DNA from: Dendrophyllia cribrosa | Taxonomy: Eukaryota > Cnidaria > Anthozoa > Scleractinia > Dendrophylliidae | Length of the DNA stretch: 64,000 bases | Assembly (NCBI GenBank): GCA_024195265.1 | Contig: JAJLRJ010000007.1 | Location: 9,570,828 to 9,634,827, forward strand | Direction of reading: 5' to 3' | Shown here: in pieces, positions 53,629 to 64,000 of the stretch | Numbering within the stretch: position 1 is the first letter of the stretch | Layout: the number at the start of each line of letters is the position of its first letter | Notes under the pieces: generated by a model | Database searches by the model: none | Told to the model about the DNA's origin: nothing | Seen by the model: only the letters and a program-made list of their open reading frames with translations | Position numbers and translations under genes: made by a program

Positions 53629-53661
53629 CCAAGAAGGAAAATCACTCAACTTTGATGACCA

Positions 53662-53718
53662 TAAGTTTAATACAAACTTGTTTCGTAGGTGTTGCCACCC
53701 ACTCCTCAGTTAAACGTA
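53662..53718 (-). ncRNA. Hammerhead ribozyme, left arm copy
   Basis: Mirror of the 55,427 ribozyme with all core bases. One substitution in the 5' helix I strand (TACG for TAAG) adds a mismatch and may weaken helix I. Confidence 0.85.
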
Positions 53719-54321
53719 CAATGATTGATCCCTTGTTTGACTACGTTATTTATATGTATGATTTCGCAAGACGCACACTCTACCTAACCGTTAAAAAACC
53801 GTTAAAAATATGCGCGCGCCTAAAGAATACATGCGCGCGCACTACTTGCTTCGGTAGAACTTATTCTAGGGTGTGTTTTAAAATATATTTACGTCTGTGT
53901 CTACACGTTGAAATAAGCTCGTTTCTCCTATTAAGCGAAGCCATTTGCGGTTTAGTTATTATCAAATGTTTTTCTGCAATACACAGATTGCATCGTTTCG
54001 TTTGATTCGAATATGCCTTGGCTTTTGCTAGAATTTTCCAGGTGATGTTATATTCCTGTTTTCGGTCCTTTAACTGCCATAAATATTTACTTAATTCTGT
54101 ATCGTTCTTTCTATTTTCATTGTTAAATGATGCCTTATGGTTACGCCATCTAGTTTTAAATTCGTTAGCTGTTAAACCTATATAGGTCTCTGCACTTTCT
54201 TGCATCTTGACGGTAGCTTGATAAACTATTTCTTTAGTTAGACATTCTCCGTTCAATGGGCACTCTTCTTTCTTTCTACAACTACACTTCCTTTCAACAT
54301 TATCTATACTACCTTGCTGTA

Positions 54322-55284
54322 GTTAATTTTCTCGACGTGACGCTCGACCTGAACACTGGAAAGTTCAAACCATACTCCAAACCAGCAAACCACCCGCTTT
54401 ATGTACACAGCAAATCAAATCATCCGCCTAACATCATTAGGAACATCCCACAATCAATTAACAGGAGACTGTCTGAAATATCGTGCGACGAAGAAACATT
54501 CAATGAGGCGGCACCAGAATATCAGGAAGCATTGCGGAAGAGCGGTTATGATTATAAACTCCGATTCAACCCACCAGCACCAAGAGCAGCAACACAACAG
54601 CGTACACGAAGAAGGAATGTGATATGGTTTAACCCGCCATATAGTAAGAATGTTCAAACTAATGTAGGTAAAGAGTTCTTTAAGTTAATAGATAAATGCT
54701 TTCCGAGCGGCCATGTATTAAGGAAAATATTTAACAGGAACACACTTAAGCTAAGCTATAGTTGTATGCCTAATGTTAAACAAATCATAGATGGACACAA
54801 CAAGATCACTCTGAAAAAGGCAGAACAGCAAGGTAGTATAGATAATGTTGAAAGGAAGTGTAGTTGTAGAAAGAAAGAAGAGTGCCCATTGAACGGAGAA
54901 TGTCTAACTAAAGAAATAGTTTATCAAGCTACCGTCAAGATGCAAGAAAGTGCAGAGACCTATATAGGTTTAACAGCTAACGAATTTAAAACTAGATGGC
55001 GTAACCATAAGGCATCATTTAACAATGAAAATAGAAAGAACGATACAGAATTAAGTAAATATTTATGGCAGTTAAAGGACCGAAAACAGGAATATAACAT
55101 CACCTGGAAAATTCTAGCAAAAGCCAAGGCATATTCGAATCAAACGAAACGATGCAATCTGTGTATTGCAGAAAAACATTTGATAATAACTAAACCGCAA
55201 ATGGCTTCGCTTAATAGGAGAAACGAGCTTATTTCAACGTGTAGACACAGACGTAAATATATTTTAAAACACACCCTAGAATAA
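54322..55284 (+). CDS. Penelope-like polyprotein, RT C-terminus plus GIY-YIG
   Basis: About 320 aa of element sequence; the frame opens at an ATG at 54256 inside the inverted arm, which is unlikely to be native. NFLDVTLDLNTGKFKPYSKP and FNPPYSKNVQTNVGKEFFKL are the RT thumb/linker region. A Cys cluster (CSCRKKEECP) precedes a GIY-YIG endonuclease (ETYIGLTANEFKTRWRNHKA) ending RHRRKYIL. The catalytic RT core is absent, so the element is 5'-truncated and cannot move alone. Confidence 0.8.
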   Translation, partial: VNFLDVTLDLNTGKFKPYSKPANHPLYVHSKSNHPPNIIRNIPQSINRRLSEISCDEETFNEAAPEYQEALRKSGYDYKLRFNPPAPRAATQQRTRRRNVIWFNPPYSKNVQTNVGKEFFKLIDKCFPSGHVLRKIFNRNTLKLSYSCMPNVKQIIDGHNKITLKKAEQQGSIDNVERKCSCRKKEECPLNGECLTKEIVYQATVKMQESAETYIGLTANEFKTRWRNHKASFNNENRKNDTELSKYLWQLKDRKQEYNITWKILAKAKAYSNQTKRCNLCIAEKHLIITKPQMASLNRRNELISTCRHRRKYILKHTLE

Positions 55285-55426
55285 GTTCTACCGAAGCAAG
55301 TAGTGCGCGCGCATGTATTCTTTAGGCGCGCGCATATTTTTAACGGTTTTTTAACGGTTAGGTAGAGTGTGCGTCTTGCGAAATCATACATATAAATAAC
55401 GTAGTCAAACAAGGGATCAATCATTG

Positions 55427-55483
55427 TAAGTTTAACTGAGGAGTGGGTGGCAACACCTACGAAACAAGTTTGTATTAAACTTA
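55427..55483 (+). ncRNA. Hammerhead ribozyme, type I
   Basis: Helix I: 55427-55435 with 55475-55483, nine perfect pairs. Core CTGAGGA 55436-55442. Helix II: 55443-55449 with 55454-55460, seven pairs (one G-U), GCAA loop. GAA 55461-55463. Helix III: 55464-55467 with 55470-55473, four pairs. H17 is A at 55474, the predicted cleavage site. Every conserved position is met. Confidence 0.95.
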
Positions 55484-55575
55484 TGGTCATCAAAGTTGAG
55501 TGATTTTCCTTCTTGGATTATTCTGCTCCTACACTGTAGAGCACTTTATTGGATTCGCCGGTGAATCTTCAACTT

Positions 55576-55618
<43 letters not shown>

Positions 55619-55624
<6 letters not shown>

Positions 55625-55777
55625 GGTTCAAATTTTTCCTTGGTTTGAAAATTTTCAAACCAGTTCAATTTTATTTTGCCTTTGTCTCAGATTCATTATC
55701 ATATTCTGAGACAAAGGAAAACAAAAATAACACTGGTTTAAAAATTTTCAAACCAAAGAAAAATTTGAACCACAACA
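55619..55777. mobile_element. Foldback element flanked by (TA)n
   Basis: TGTTGTGGTTCAAATTTTTC and its inverse form the ends, with an inner CTTTGTCTCAGA/TCTGAGACAAAG hairpin. (TA)n lies on both sides. A second, more diverged copy is at 58,236-58,397, also beside TA-rich DNA. Confidence 0.85.
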
Positions 55778-55795
55778 TATATATATATATATATA

Positions 55796-56773
55796 GACAG
55801 TTAAAGTGAGAACAGAAATCTTCACAACAAAGATTATGAGTGAAAAAGTGCCTCAGCCGGGAGTTGAACCCGGGTCTCCTGATGACCGGACAGATGCCTC
55901 AACCACTAGGCCACTGAGACAACCACACTTACACAAACACAAACAACACATTTGTGGCTTCATAGTGGAAAGCTCTTGGGAGACATTTACACAAATTCTG
56001 CAATTAGGATCGCGTCACTTTACCCAGTCGTTCAGCGATTCACAGTCCACTCCCCAAGGAAATTAAATTACAAATTAGTGTGGGAAGGGAGATATGGACA
56101 ACTAATTGCCTCATAATCTTTGGATCACCAACCTATTCTCGTTAGGAAGGCGATTCACAGCGATTTCTGAAATATATACATAGCCAGTTAAAGTGAGAAC
56201 AGAAATTTTCACAACAAAGATTATGAGTGAAAAAGTGCCTCAGCCGGGAGTTGAACCCGGGTCTCCTGATGACCGGACAGATGCCTTAACCACTATGCCA
56301 CTGAGACAACCACACTTACACAAACACAAACAACACATTTGTGGCTTCATAGTGGAAAGCTCTTGGGAGACATTTACACAAATTCTGCAATTAGGATCGC
56401 GTCACTTAACCCAGTCCTTCAGCGATTCACAGTCCACTCCCCAAGGAAATTAAATTACAAATTAGTGTGGGAAGGGAGATATGGACAACTAATTGCCTCA
56501 TAATCTTTGGATCACCAACCTATTCTCGTTAGGAAGGCGATTCACAGCGATTTCTGAAATATATACATAGACAGTTAAAGTGAGAACAGAAATTTCACAA
56601 CAAAGATTATGAGTGAAAAAGTGCCTCAGCCGGGAGTTGAACCCGGGTCTCCTGATGACCGGACAGATGCCTTAACCACTAGGCCACTGAGACAACCACA
56701 CTTACACAAACACAAACAACACATTTGTGGCTTCATAGTGGAAAGCTCTTGGGAGACATTTACACAAATTCTG

Positions 56774-56813
<40 letters not shown>
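55796..56813 (-). repeat. Tandem array of a tRNA-derived SINE, 387-bp period
   Basis: Units begin at 55801, 56188 and 56575 (TTAAAGTGAG); the third is cut short by (TA)n at ~56,777. Each has a minus-strand tRNA-like head (GTGGCCTAGTGG and GGGTTCAACTCC) at about +50 to +120 of the unit. Units differ by only a few bases. Confidence 0.85.
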
Positions 56814-56815
<2 letters not shown>

Positions 56816-57250
56816 CAATCACAAACTGGAAAATTCGACTTTGCCGATATTTCGTCTTTATTACAAAAGACTTCATCAGGGCAACTGATTTACAGCGGTT
56901 AAAACCGTTACTAAATACGCGTTAGCTGATGTGAGACGCTAACGTTACAATACAGTTTAATCTGCACGCGCGCTATCAAGCGCATGCGTTACAACAATAT
57001 AGCGGAAATGATTCTAAAATACATCCCTTCTAGGGTTCCTACTACAAAGGAAATCGTCACTATTCAAACCCTGTGGGTAAATAGACCGAAGCCGGTAAGC
57101 CCACTGGGCTATATTGTTGTAACGCGCGCGCTTGATAGCGCGCATGCAGATTAAACTGTATTGTAACGTTAGCATCAGCTAACGCGTATTTAGTAACGGT
57201 TTTAACCGCTGTAAATCAGTTGCCCTGATGAAGTCTTTTGTAATAATGTG
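56814..57250. mobile_element. Inverted pair of Penelope-like 3' tails
   Basis: GCCCTGATGAAGTCTTTTGT is found at ~57,220 (plus) and inverted near 56,865. The minus copy has a hammerhead-like arrangement (helix I TTGCC/GGCAA, CTGATGA, GTCTTT/AAAGAC, GAAATATC) with one extra A after the core; the plus copy is truncated before GAAA. Arms include CGCGCGCTATCAAGCGC-like sequence. Confidence 0.7.
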
Positions 57251-57396
57251 TACAGCTACACATTGTTGGATTGCATTGTGGAGTCACAAGAGTGCTCAAA
57301 CTGCAAGCAGTGAGCGAAGCAATATGCCAATAGTGAACACCTTACGAGGCTCTCCACCCAATCCAGAGAGTGCTCAAACTGTATGAACAGTGAGCG

Positions 57397-57446
<50 letters not shown>

Positions 57447-58235
57447 TATATGCAAACACTATACCTTAAACACAAAGGTTGTGAAAATCTCTTAGTCTTG
57501 TGAACCCATACACCTGGACAGAACCAGAAGTAGTTTATATTACTTGACAAAGTGCATGACCAGGCATTATTTGACAAGGGCAAGTGGCAAAGCCATAATT
57601 TTGAATACATTTTGACATGGGTAATAAAAGACATAAATGATTATTCACACCCTTAATGGCTACTCTCCTCACAGCTCAACCCCCCCCCCCCCCCCTCCAC
57701 CACTCCACTCTCACATGTCATCATCGTCTGATACTCTTTTCCCTGCTTCGCTTCTTATTCAAAATAGGCCATTTCCATGATGGGGTCATTAACTACCATA
57801 GACTTCGAGAATCCTTCGGTTTTTTGTTTTCCCATGTTAATTAGAACTATTGTAAGCTCCGCTGGGATAACAAAGAAATCAATTGCTACTGAACGATGAT
57901 ATCAGTAATAGGAGCGATGATTTACAAATGACTGGGGTCTAAAGAAAATTATTTTAATAATTTAAATAATAATTATTAAATTAATTTAATTAATAAATTA
58001 ATTTAAATTATTCAAAAATATGCTTGCAGCAACCTCGTCCCCAGGTTCTCCACATTCAAAATGGAGGACAGAGAAATCCCTGGACAAGGTTACCAAAATA
58101 CTCCAAAAATCATGCAGCATTGTGTTCTGTAAAACATGATGAAACCTGCACCTTAAAACCTTGATGAAACACTCTTCCTCGTGTTTGATATATATTTATA
58201 TCTATATATAATATATCTATATTTTGATGTAGATA
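57251..58235. other. No gene; low-complexity DNA
   Basis: (TA)n at ~57,399-57,441, a C-rich run at ~57,680-57,697, and an AT-only stretch at ~57,950-58,010. Confidence 0.5.
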
Positions 58236-58397
58236 TGTTGTCGTTCAAATTTTGTCTTTGGTTTGAAAATTTTGAAACCAGTTTGATTTTGATTTTTCTT
58301 TGTGTGATATTCATTTCCATGATATTAGAGACAATGGAAAACAAAAATAGAAGTGGTTTCAAAATTTTTAGACCTAAGAAAAATTAGAACCACAACA
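58236..58397. mobile_element. Second copy of the (TA)-associated foldback element
   Basis: TGTTGTCGTTCAAATTTTGT near the left end and AGAACCACAACA at the right, with GGTTTGAAAATTTTGAAACC inside; diverged from the copy at 55,619. Confidence 0.75.
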
Positions 58398-58846
58398 GAT
58401 ATATTATATATATATCACAACAGATATATATTAAGCATTTTATATAATAGGGTATAAATGATGTAGTTGTAAATCGGTGATACACACCCCATTTTTGTTC
58501 TTTTGTATTAAATTTCTTTAGAAAAGAATTTTGGGAAAATTAAAATAAGCCCCCTCCCTCTATTAAGCCCTCCCCCTTCTGTAATTTATTTATTTGGGGG
58601 GGGGGGGGGGGGGGGGGGATGAATTAGAAAAAAGTCTATCTGAGAAGCAGTCTTTCATTCAACTTTTAATGCTTGTTCTGTTTGCTGTTTTGTTTCTTAA
58701 ACAATTTTATATCATGGCCATTTACATTATATTTTAAGTTTTTACAAAAAATGATCTGTTTTTTTATTTTTCATTTTTTGGCCAAGAAGAATTCTCCCCC
58801 CCAAAAAAACCAGCCTTATTCTTAATGTAGGTAATTCACTTTTCAG

Positions 58847-60283
58847 GTCACCATGGCAACTGGCCCTGCAGGTGGGAGTAAAATTATGTTTATGCCAACA
58901 ACACTGCCAGGTATTCCTGCTGGGCCCACAATTCTAACTGGAGCCCCAGCTGCTGCTGGACCTGGTAAGGAGCAAAATACATTTTGTTACTATGGAATAA
59001 CACCTGGTTCTCATATGCCATTGGCATGACTAATAATGTAGCTGCAAGCATAACATGGAACACTGTTCTGGCATATTATGATGTGGAAATATCTGTCTTG
59101 TCAACATCAGAAGCCATTCAAGGTCTTTAGTGCCAGTATACTTATGAAGTTGAATTGAGTTTAACTTTGCTGGTACATGTATCTGTTGGCAACAGTTTTA
59201 TTTGGTTACATATAGTTTTAATGTGAGAAAGCTACTTTACAAGTTTAACTTGCAAGCAGCACTGAAGTGACCTGTGGTACAAACTTATCATGCGACCTCA
59301 TCTCGATCTATCCCATCTTAGACTGACCTGGATACATTAGTCAGTGATGCTGCTGAATGCATACTTGTAGTATATGGAAATCTAGCTAGTAACATTTCTT
59401 CTTACCTAGCAGGACATAATTATGTCCTTTTAGACTTTGATTTGGTTGGACATCCATCATTTCAATCAATTTTTTTACCTGAGAACCAAACTATCTGCAT
59501 GATATGATGTACTAAAAGGACTTCACTGTCTACATTTCCAAGTTTTCTCAAGTCAAGAGTCTTAAACATCAAATCAAAAGATGCATGAACTAAATTATCA
59601 ACTGCAGTGATTGGTAACACAGATGTAGACAAAAGCTAAGTCTTCTTGGACCATTTTTCTGAGCACATTTAAAAAAAAATAATAGCAGGATATTTTCAGT
59701 AATTTTATGGGACAATTTCCAATGACCTATTATTTTCAGCTCTAATAGAAGAAAGAAAGAACAAAGGAAATCCTAAAATATAGTGTTTTTTCTTTATTAC
59801 TTTCAATTCGTCTTTTTCTGTTGTTTGCTGATGTTTCACATCGGTAAACTTAGTCCCTGGAAAGCCCAGTGCACCTACTGCCTCCTGAATGACTGTATCA
59901 AATGACCCACTTGGTTAGCTTGCCAGTTGGTGAGCCTGTTAATTGTTTTGGTCTTAATATTTTAGTCAGTAGTTTCGACCTTAAAGAGAACCAGAAGAGA
60001 TGGGTTGTGATTGGCATTTGCTTGAACAGGCTTCTGTTACCAGTCCTCCGGGATTTTGTGGGTCAAGAAATACCCAAACACTACACATTCCTGAAGAGTG
60101 CAAATGGGATTGACACTCAAGTCTATAGGTCTCATTTGACTAATGATGGACCATTTCCACTGAATTATGGAAGCATCAACAACAACAACATTAAGAAAAG
60201 GGTGCGTTCATATGATTACAAAGTCAACACAGCTGAAGATCTGGCTAAACTTTATCTTCAACCACACATGGCCAAGTTTACAG
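58847..60283 (+). CDS. Uncharacterised gene copy, exons 1 and 2 (partial)
   Basis: Exon 1 is 58847-58964 (ATG 58853; acceptor CTTTTCAG before it implies a 5' UTR exon; donor CCTG|GTAAGG). Exon 2 is 59966-60283 (acceptor AATATTTTAG, donor TTACAG|GTAACT). Both junctions are phase 1. Exon 1 is Gly/Ala/Pro/Thr-rich (TGPAGGSKIMFMPTTLPGIP). Exon 2 encodes NRLLLPVLRDFVGQEIPKHY and KVNTAEDLAKLYLQPHMAKF. The exon is uninterrupted here, unlike the minus-strand paralogue. No exon 3 could be found before the tetranucleotide tract, so this copy is incomplete in the window. Function unknown. Confidence 0.65.
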
Positions 60284-60610
60284 GTAACTTGTGGTTAAAT
60301 ACATTTTATATAGAAGAGGGTAATTCTTGACTTGTCTGCTGTTTATAATAAAATAACACAGATGAAATGCTATTTATAACAGCATGTGAATTCTCTTTAC
60401 CAGACTGTACATGTATTGTTAAGGGAGAATCAAGAGTTGTTTTGATCACCAGGATACTGTATTACTACCTTTCAGGGTCTCGAAGTGAGTTGATGGGCAA
60501 TTTGAGAAGAAAGTAAATGCCAAATGTTAATTGCATAAGGCAGAGCAACACTTTTGTTAAAAATTAGTCACACGATACATGTTAATTTTGACAGGGAGCT
60601 GTCTATATAT

Positions 60611-60768
60611 CAGGGGGGTAGCCAGGACTTTTTCAGAGGTACACACGATCAATTTTCAAACATTCCCCCTACCTACCCCACCCACCCTCAAGTCCCAAAT
60701 CTTTCTTTTTTTTCTCTACTTTCTTAGGTACGCACATGCGTACGTGTGTACAAGTAGCTACGCCCCTG
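60611..60768. mobile_element. 158-bp hAT-type MITE
   Basis: Ends CAGGGGGGTAGCCAGG and TAGCTACGCCCCTG, the usual hAT CAGGGGYGTAGC form, with TATATAT on both sides. The paralogous intron at ~7.2 kb lacks it. Confidence 0.85.
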
Positions 60769-61198
60769 TATATATTCATTTTTCATGACATGCAACTTGT
60801 GTCACAGAGACAATTTTCACAAATATATTTCCCGAGTGGCATGCGCAGTGAAGTGGGAAAACCGAAGGGGAGTACTCTCGTCTATTTAGGATAGGTGTGT
60901 GCCACAAAGGTTCTTAAACCCTGCATACTATATTTTAGGATGGAAATTCGAAAATTTGATACCCCATTTAAGGGAAAAACAATAACTTAGAATTACGTGA
61001 ACGGAAAGTTTAGCATCAGGCATGAATACCAGACTGAGCCTAGTTTCATGAATGCGCCATCATAACCACATCTTTTTCGTTTAGCTGGGTGTTTAGGTAC
61101 TGTAATTTAGCTACTACTATTTATTTAAAGGAACCCCAACCAAGTATCGCAATACCAAAAAGGATACCCTATGTAAGGACTGCGCATGAACACTTCAA

Positions 61199-64000
61199 CA
61201 TCCATCCATCCATCCATCCATCCATCCATCCATCCATCCATCCATCCATCCATCCATCCATCCATCCATCCATCCATCCATCCATCCATCCATCCATCCA
61301 TCCATCCATCCATCCATCCATCCATCCATCCATCCATCCATCCATCCATCCATCCATCCATCCATCCATCCATCCATCCATCCATCCATCCATCCATCCA
61401 TCCATCCATCCATCCATCCATCCATCCATCCATCCATCCATCCATCCATCCATCCATCCATCCATCCATCCATCCATCCATCCATCCATCCATCCATCCA
61501 TCCATCCATCCATCCATCCATCCATCCATCCATCCATCCATCCATCCATCCATCCATCCATCCATCCATCCATCCATCCATCCATCCATCCATCCATCCA
61601 TCCATCCATCCATCCATCCATCCATCCATCCATCCATCCATCCATCCATCCATCCATCCATCCATCCATCCATCCATCCATCCATCCATCCATCCATCCA
61701 TCCATCCATCCATCCATCCATCCATCCATCCATCCATCCATCCATCCATCCATCCATCCATCCATCCATCCATCCATCCATCCATCCATCCATCCATCCA
61801 TCCATCCATCCATCCATCCATCCATCCATCCATCCATCCATCCATCCATCCATCCATCCATCCATCCATCCATCCATCCATCCATCCATCCATCCATCCA
61901 TCCATCCATCCATCCATCCATCCATCCATCCATCCATCCATCCATCCATCCATCCATCCATCCATCCATCCATCCATCCATCCATCCATCCATCCATCCA
62001 TCCATCCATCCATCCATCCATCCATCCATCCATCCATCCATCCATCCATCCATCCATCCATCCATCCATCCATCCATCCATCCATCCATCCATCCATCCA
62101 TCCATCCATCCATCCATCCATCCATCCATCCATCCATCCATCCATCCATCCATCCATCCATCCATCCATCCATCCATCCATCCATCCATCCATCCATCCA
62201 TCCATCCATCCATCCATCCATCCATCCATCCATCCATCCATCCATCCATCCATCCATCCATCCATCCATCCATCCATCCATCCATCCATCCATCCATCCA
62301 TCCATCCATCCATCCATCCATCCATCCATCCATCCATCCATCCATCCATCCATCCATCCATCCATCCATCCATCCATCCATCCATCCATCCATCCATCCA
62401 TCCATCCATCCATCCATCCATCCATCCATCCATCCATCCATCCATCCATCCATCCATCCATCCATCCATCCATCCATCCATCCATCCATCCATCCATCCA
62501 TCCATCCATCCATCCATCCATCCATCCATCCATCCATCCATCCATCCATCCATCCATCCATCCATCCATCCATCCATCCATCCATCCATCCATCCATCCA
62601 TCCATCCATCCATCCATCCATCCATCCATCCATCCATCCATCCATCCATCCATCCATCCATCCATCCATCCATCCATCCATCCATCCATCCATCCATCCA
62701 TCCATCCATCCATCCATCCATCCATCCATCCATCCATCCATCCATCCATCCATCCATCCATCCATCCATCCATCCATCCATCCATCCATCCATCCATCCA
62801 TCCATCCATCCATCCATCCATCCATCCATCCATCCATCCATCCATCCATCCATCCATCCATCCATCCATCCATCCATCCATCCATCCATCCATCCATCCA
62901 TCCATCCATCCATCCATCCATCCATCCATCCATCCATCCATCCATCCATCCATCCATCCATCCATCCATCCATCCATCCATCCATCCATCCATCCATCCA
63001 TCCATCCATCCATCCATCCATCCATCCATCCATCCATCCATCCATCCATCCATCCATCCATCCATCCATCCATCCATCCATCCATCCATCCATCCATCCA
63101 TCCATCCATCCATCCATCCATCCATCCATCCATCCATCCATCCATCCATCCATCCATCCATCCATCCATCCATCCATCCATCCATCCATCCATCCATCCA
63201 TCCATCCATCCATCCATCCATCCATCCATCCATCCATCCATCCATCCATCCATCCATCCATCCATCCATCCATCCATCCATCCATCCATCCATCCATCCA
63301 TCCATCCATCCATCCATCCATCCATCCATCCATCCATCCATCCATCCATCCATCCATCCATCCATCCATCCATCCATCCATCCATCCATCCATCCATCCA
63401 TCCATCCATCCATCCATCCATCCATCCATCCATCCATCCATCCATCCATCCATCCATCCATCCATCCATCCATCCATCCATCCATCCATCCATCCATCCA
63501 TCCATCCATCCATCCATCCATCCATCCATCCATCCATCCATCCATCCATCCATCCATCCATCCATCCATCCATCCATCCATCCATCCATCCATCCATCCA
63601 TCCATCCATCCATCCATCCATCCATCCATCCATCCATCCATCCATCCATCCATCCATCCATCCATCCATCCATCCATCCATCCATCCATCCATCCATCCA
63701 TCCATCCATCCATCCATCCATCCATCCATCCATCCATCCATCCATCCATCCATCCATCCATCCATCCATCCATCCATCCATCCATCCATCCATCCATCCA
63801 TCCATCCATCCATCCATCCATCCATCCATCCATCCATCCATCCATCCATCCATCCATCCATCCATCCATCCATCCATCCATCCATCCATCCATCCATCCA
63901 TCCATCCATCCATCCATCCATCCATCCATCCATCCATCCATCCATCCATCCATCCATCCATCCATCCATCCATCCATCCATCCATCCATCCATCCATCCA
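61199..64000. repeat. (ATCC)n microsatellite, 2.8 kb to the window edge
   Basis: About 700 consecutive units without a visible interruption, continuing past the window. All three minus-strand frames are open, giving a spurious MDGW polymer. Confidence 0.98.

Larger units (their letters stand above)
53625..55520 (+). mobile_element. Penelope-like element with 696-bp inverted arms
   Basis: Arms 53625-54320 and 54825-55520 are near-perfect inverses; the central 504 bp are unique. The right arm plus centre is a 5'-truncated Penelope-like element; the left arm is an inverted copy of its 3' part. Both sides end in (TA)n. Each arm holds a hammerhead ribozyme. Head-to-head terminal copies (pLTRs) are known for this class. 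Confidence 0.85.
58450..60895 (+). repeat. Segmental duplication of 7.0-9.56 kb, inverted
   Basis: Introns and exons align with the minus-strand locus. Similarity starts near the shared CCGATTTACAACTACATCATT-like sequence and fades at ~60,895, just where exon 3 would begin. Confidence 0.85.

Noticed and set aside
55850..56690. Three tRNA genes on the minus strand
   Set aside because: They recur in 387-bp units with conserved non-tRNA flanks, as SINE heads do.
61125..63997. Three long MDGW-repeat ORFs
   Set aside because: They are translations of the ATCC microsatellite in all three frames.

Overview
The window looks like nuclear DNA of an anthozoan cnidarian, most likely a stony coral. The grounds are a large single-exon NB-ARC/TPR/beta-helix/MYND protein, a DUF3504-type recombinase relic, a PIF/Harbinger transposon with its Myb-like partner, Penelope-like retroelements with hammerhead ribozymes, several tRNA-derived SINEs, and a complete Polinton of a type I associate with cnidarian genomes. 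The assignment rests on protein-family recognition, not on a database search. Host coding density is very low and most recognisable sequence is mobile.

Layout. 1-5.2 kb: one NLR-like gene on the minus strand. 6.8-9.3 kb: an uncharacterised multi-exon gene on the minus strand whose second exon is interrupted by a 273-bp MITE. Its inverted paralogue lies at 58.5-60.9 kb and shows the empty site. 9.9-12.1 kb: a decayed DUF3504 (Crypton-type tyrosine recombinase) gene with a foldback element in it. 13,314-30,879: a 17,566-bp Polinton/Maverick with 1,018-bp terminal inverted repeats and the 6-bp target duplication TGTGAT. 31-42 kb: Harbinger MITE, tandem repeats, a TTAA-flanked element holding an exonuclease pseudogene, and SINEs. 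42-51 kb: Penelope-like fragments in inverted orientation around a Harbinger transposon. 51-58.4 kb: palindromic MITEs, a Penelope-like element with 696-bp inverted arms and full hammerhead ribozymes, a 387-bp tandem SINE array and (TA)n tracts. 61,199 to the end: an uninterrupted ATCC repeat of 2.8 kb.

The Polinton carries a virus-like gene set: protein-primed-type DNA polymerase B, packaging ATPase, double-jelly-roll major capsid protein, penton-like minor capsid protein, adenain-like protease, retroviral-type integrase with chromodomain, a PPxY-bearing virion protein, a fibre-like protein with a collagen-like stretch, a VLTF3-like factor and several small proteins. Genes face away from or toward one another in blocks, and most start codons lie in an A-rich motif. 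TAAAATG precedes the virion genes and the VLTF3-like gene; TCAAAATG precedes polymerase, a helix-turn-helix protein and an acidic coiled-coil protein.

The most striking observation is a probable cascade of two -1 ribosomal frameshifts. A zinc-ribbon ORF ends at GGGAAAC-TGA followed 7 nt later by an 8-bp stem. The -1 frame is a phospholipase A2-like ORF. That ORF ends with AAAAAAC, a 6-nt spacer and a textbook H-type pseudoknot (11-bp and 6-bp stems), and its -1 frame is the integrase, which has no AUG of its own ahead of its first catalytic Asp. The layout resembles retroviral gag-pro-pol expression inside a DNA virus-like transposon.
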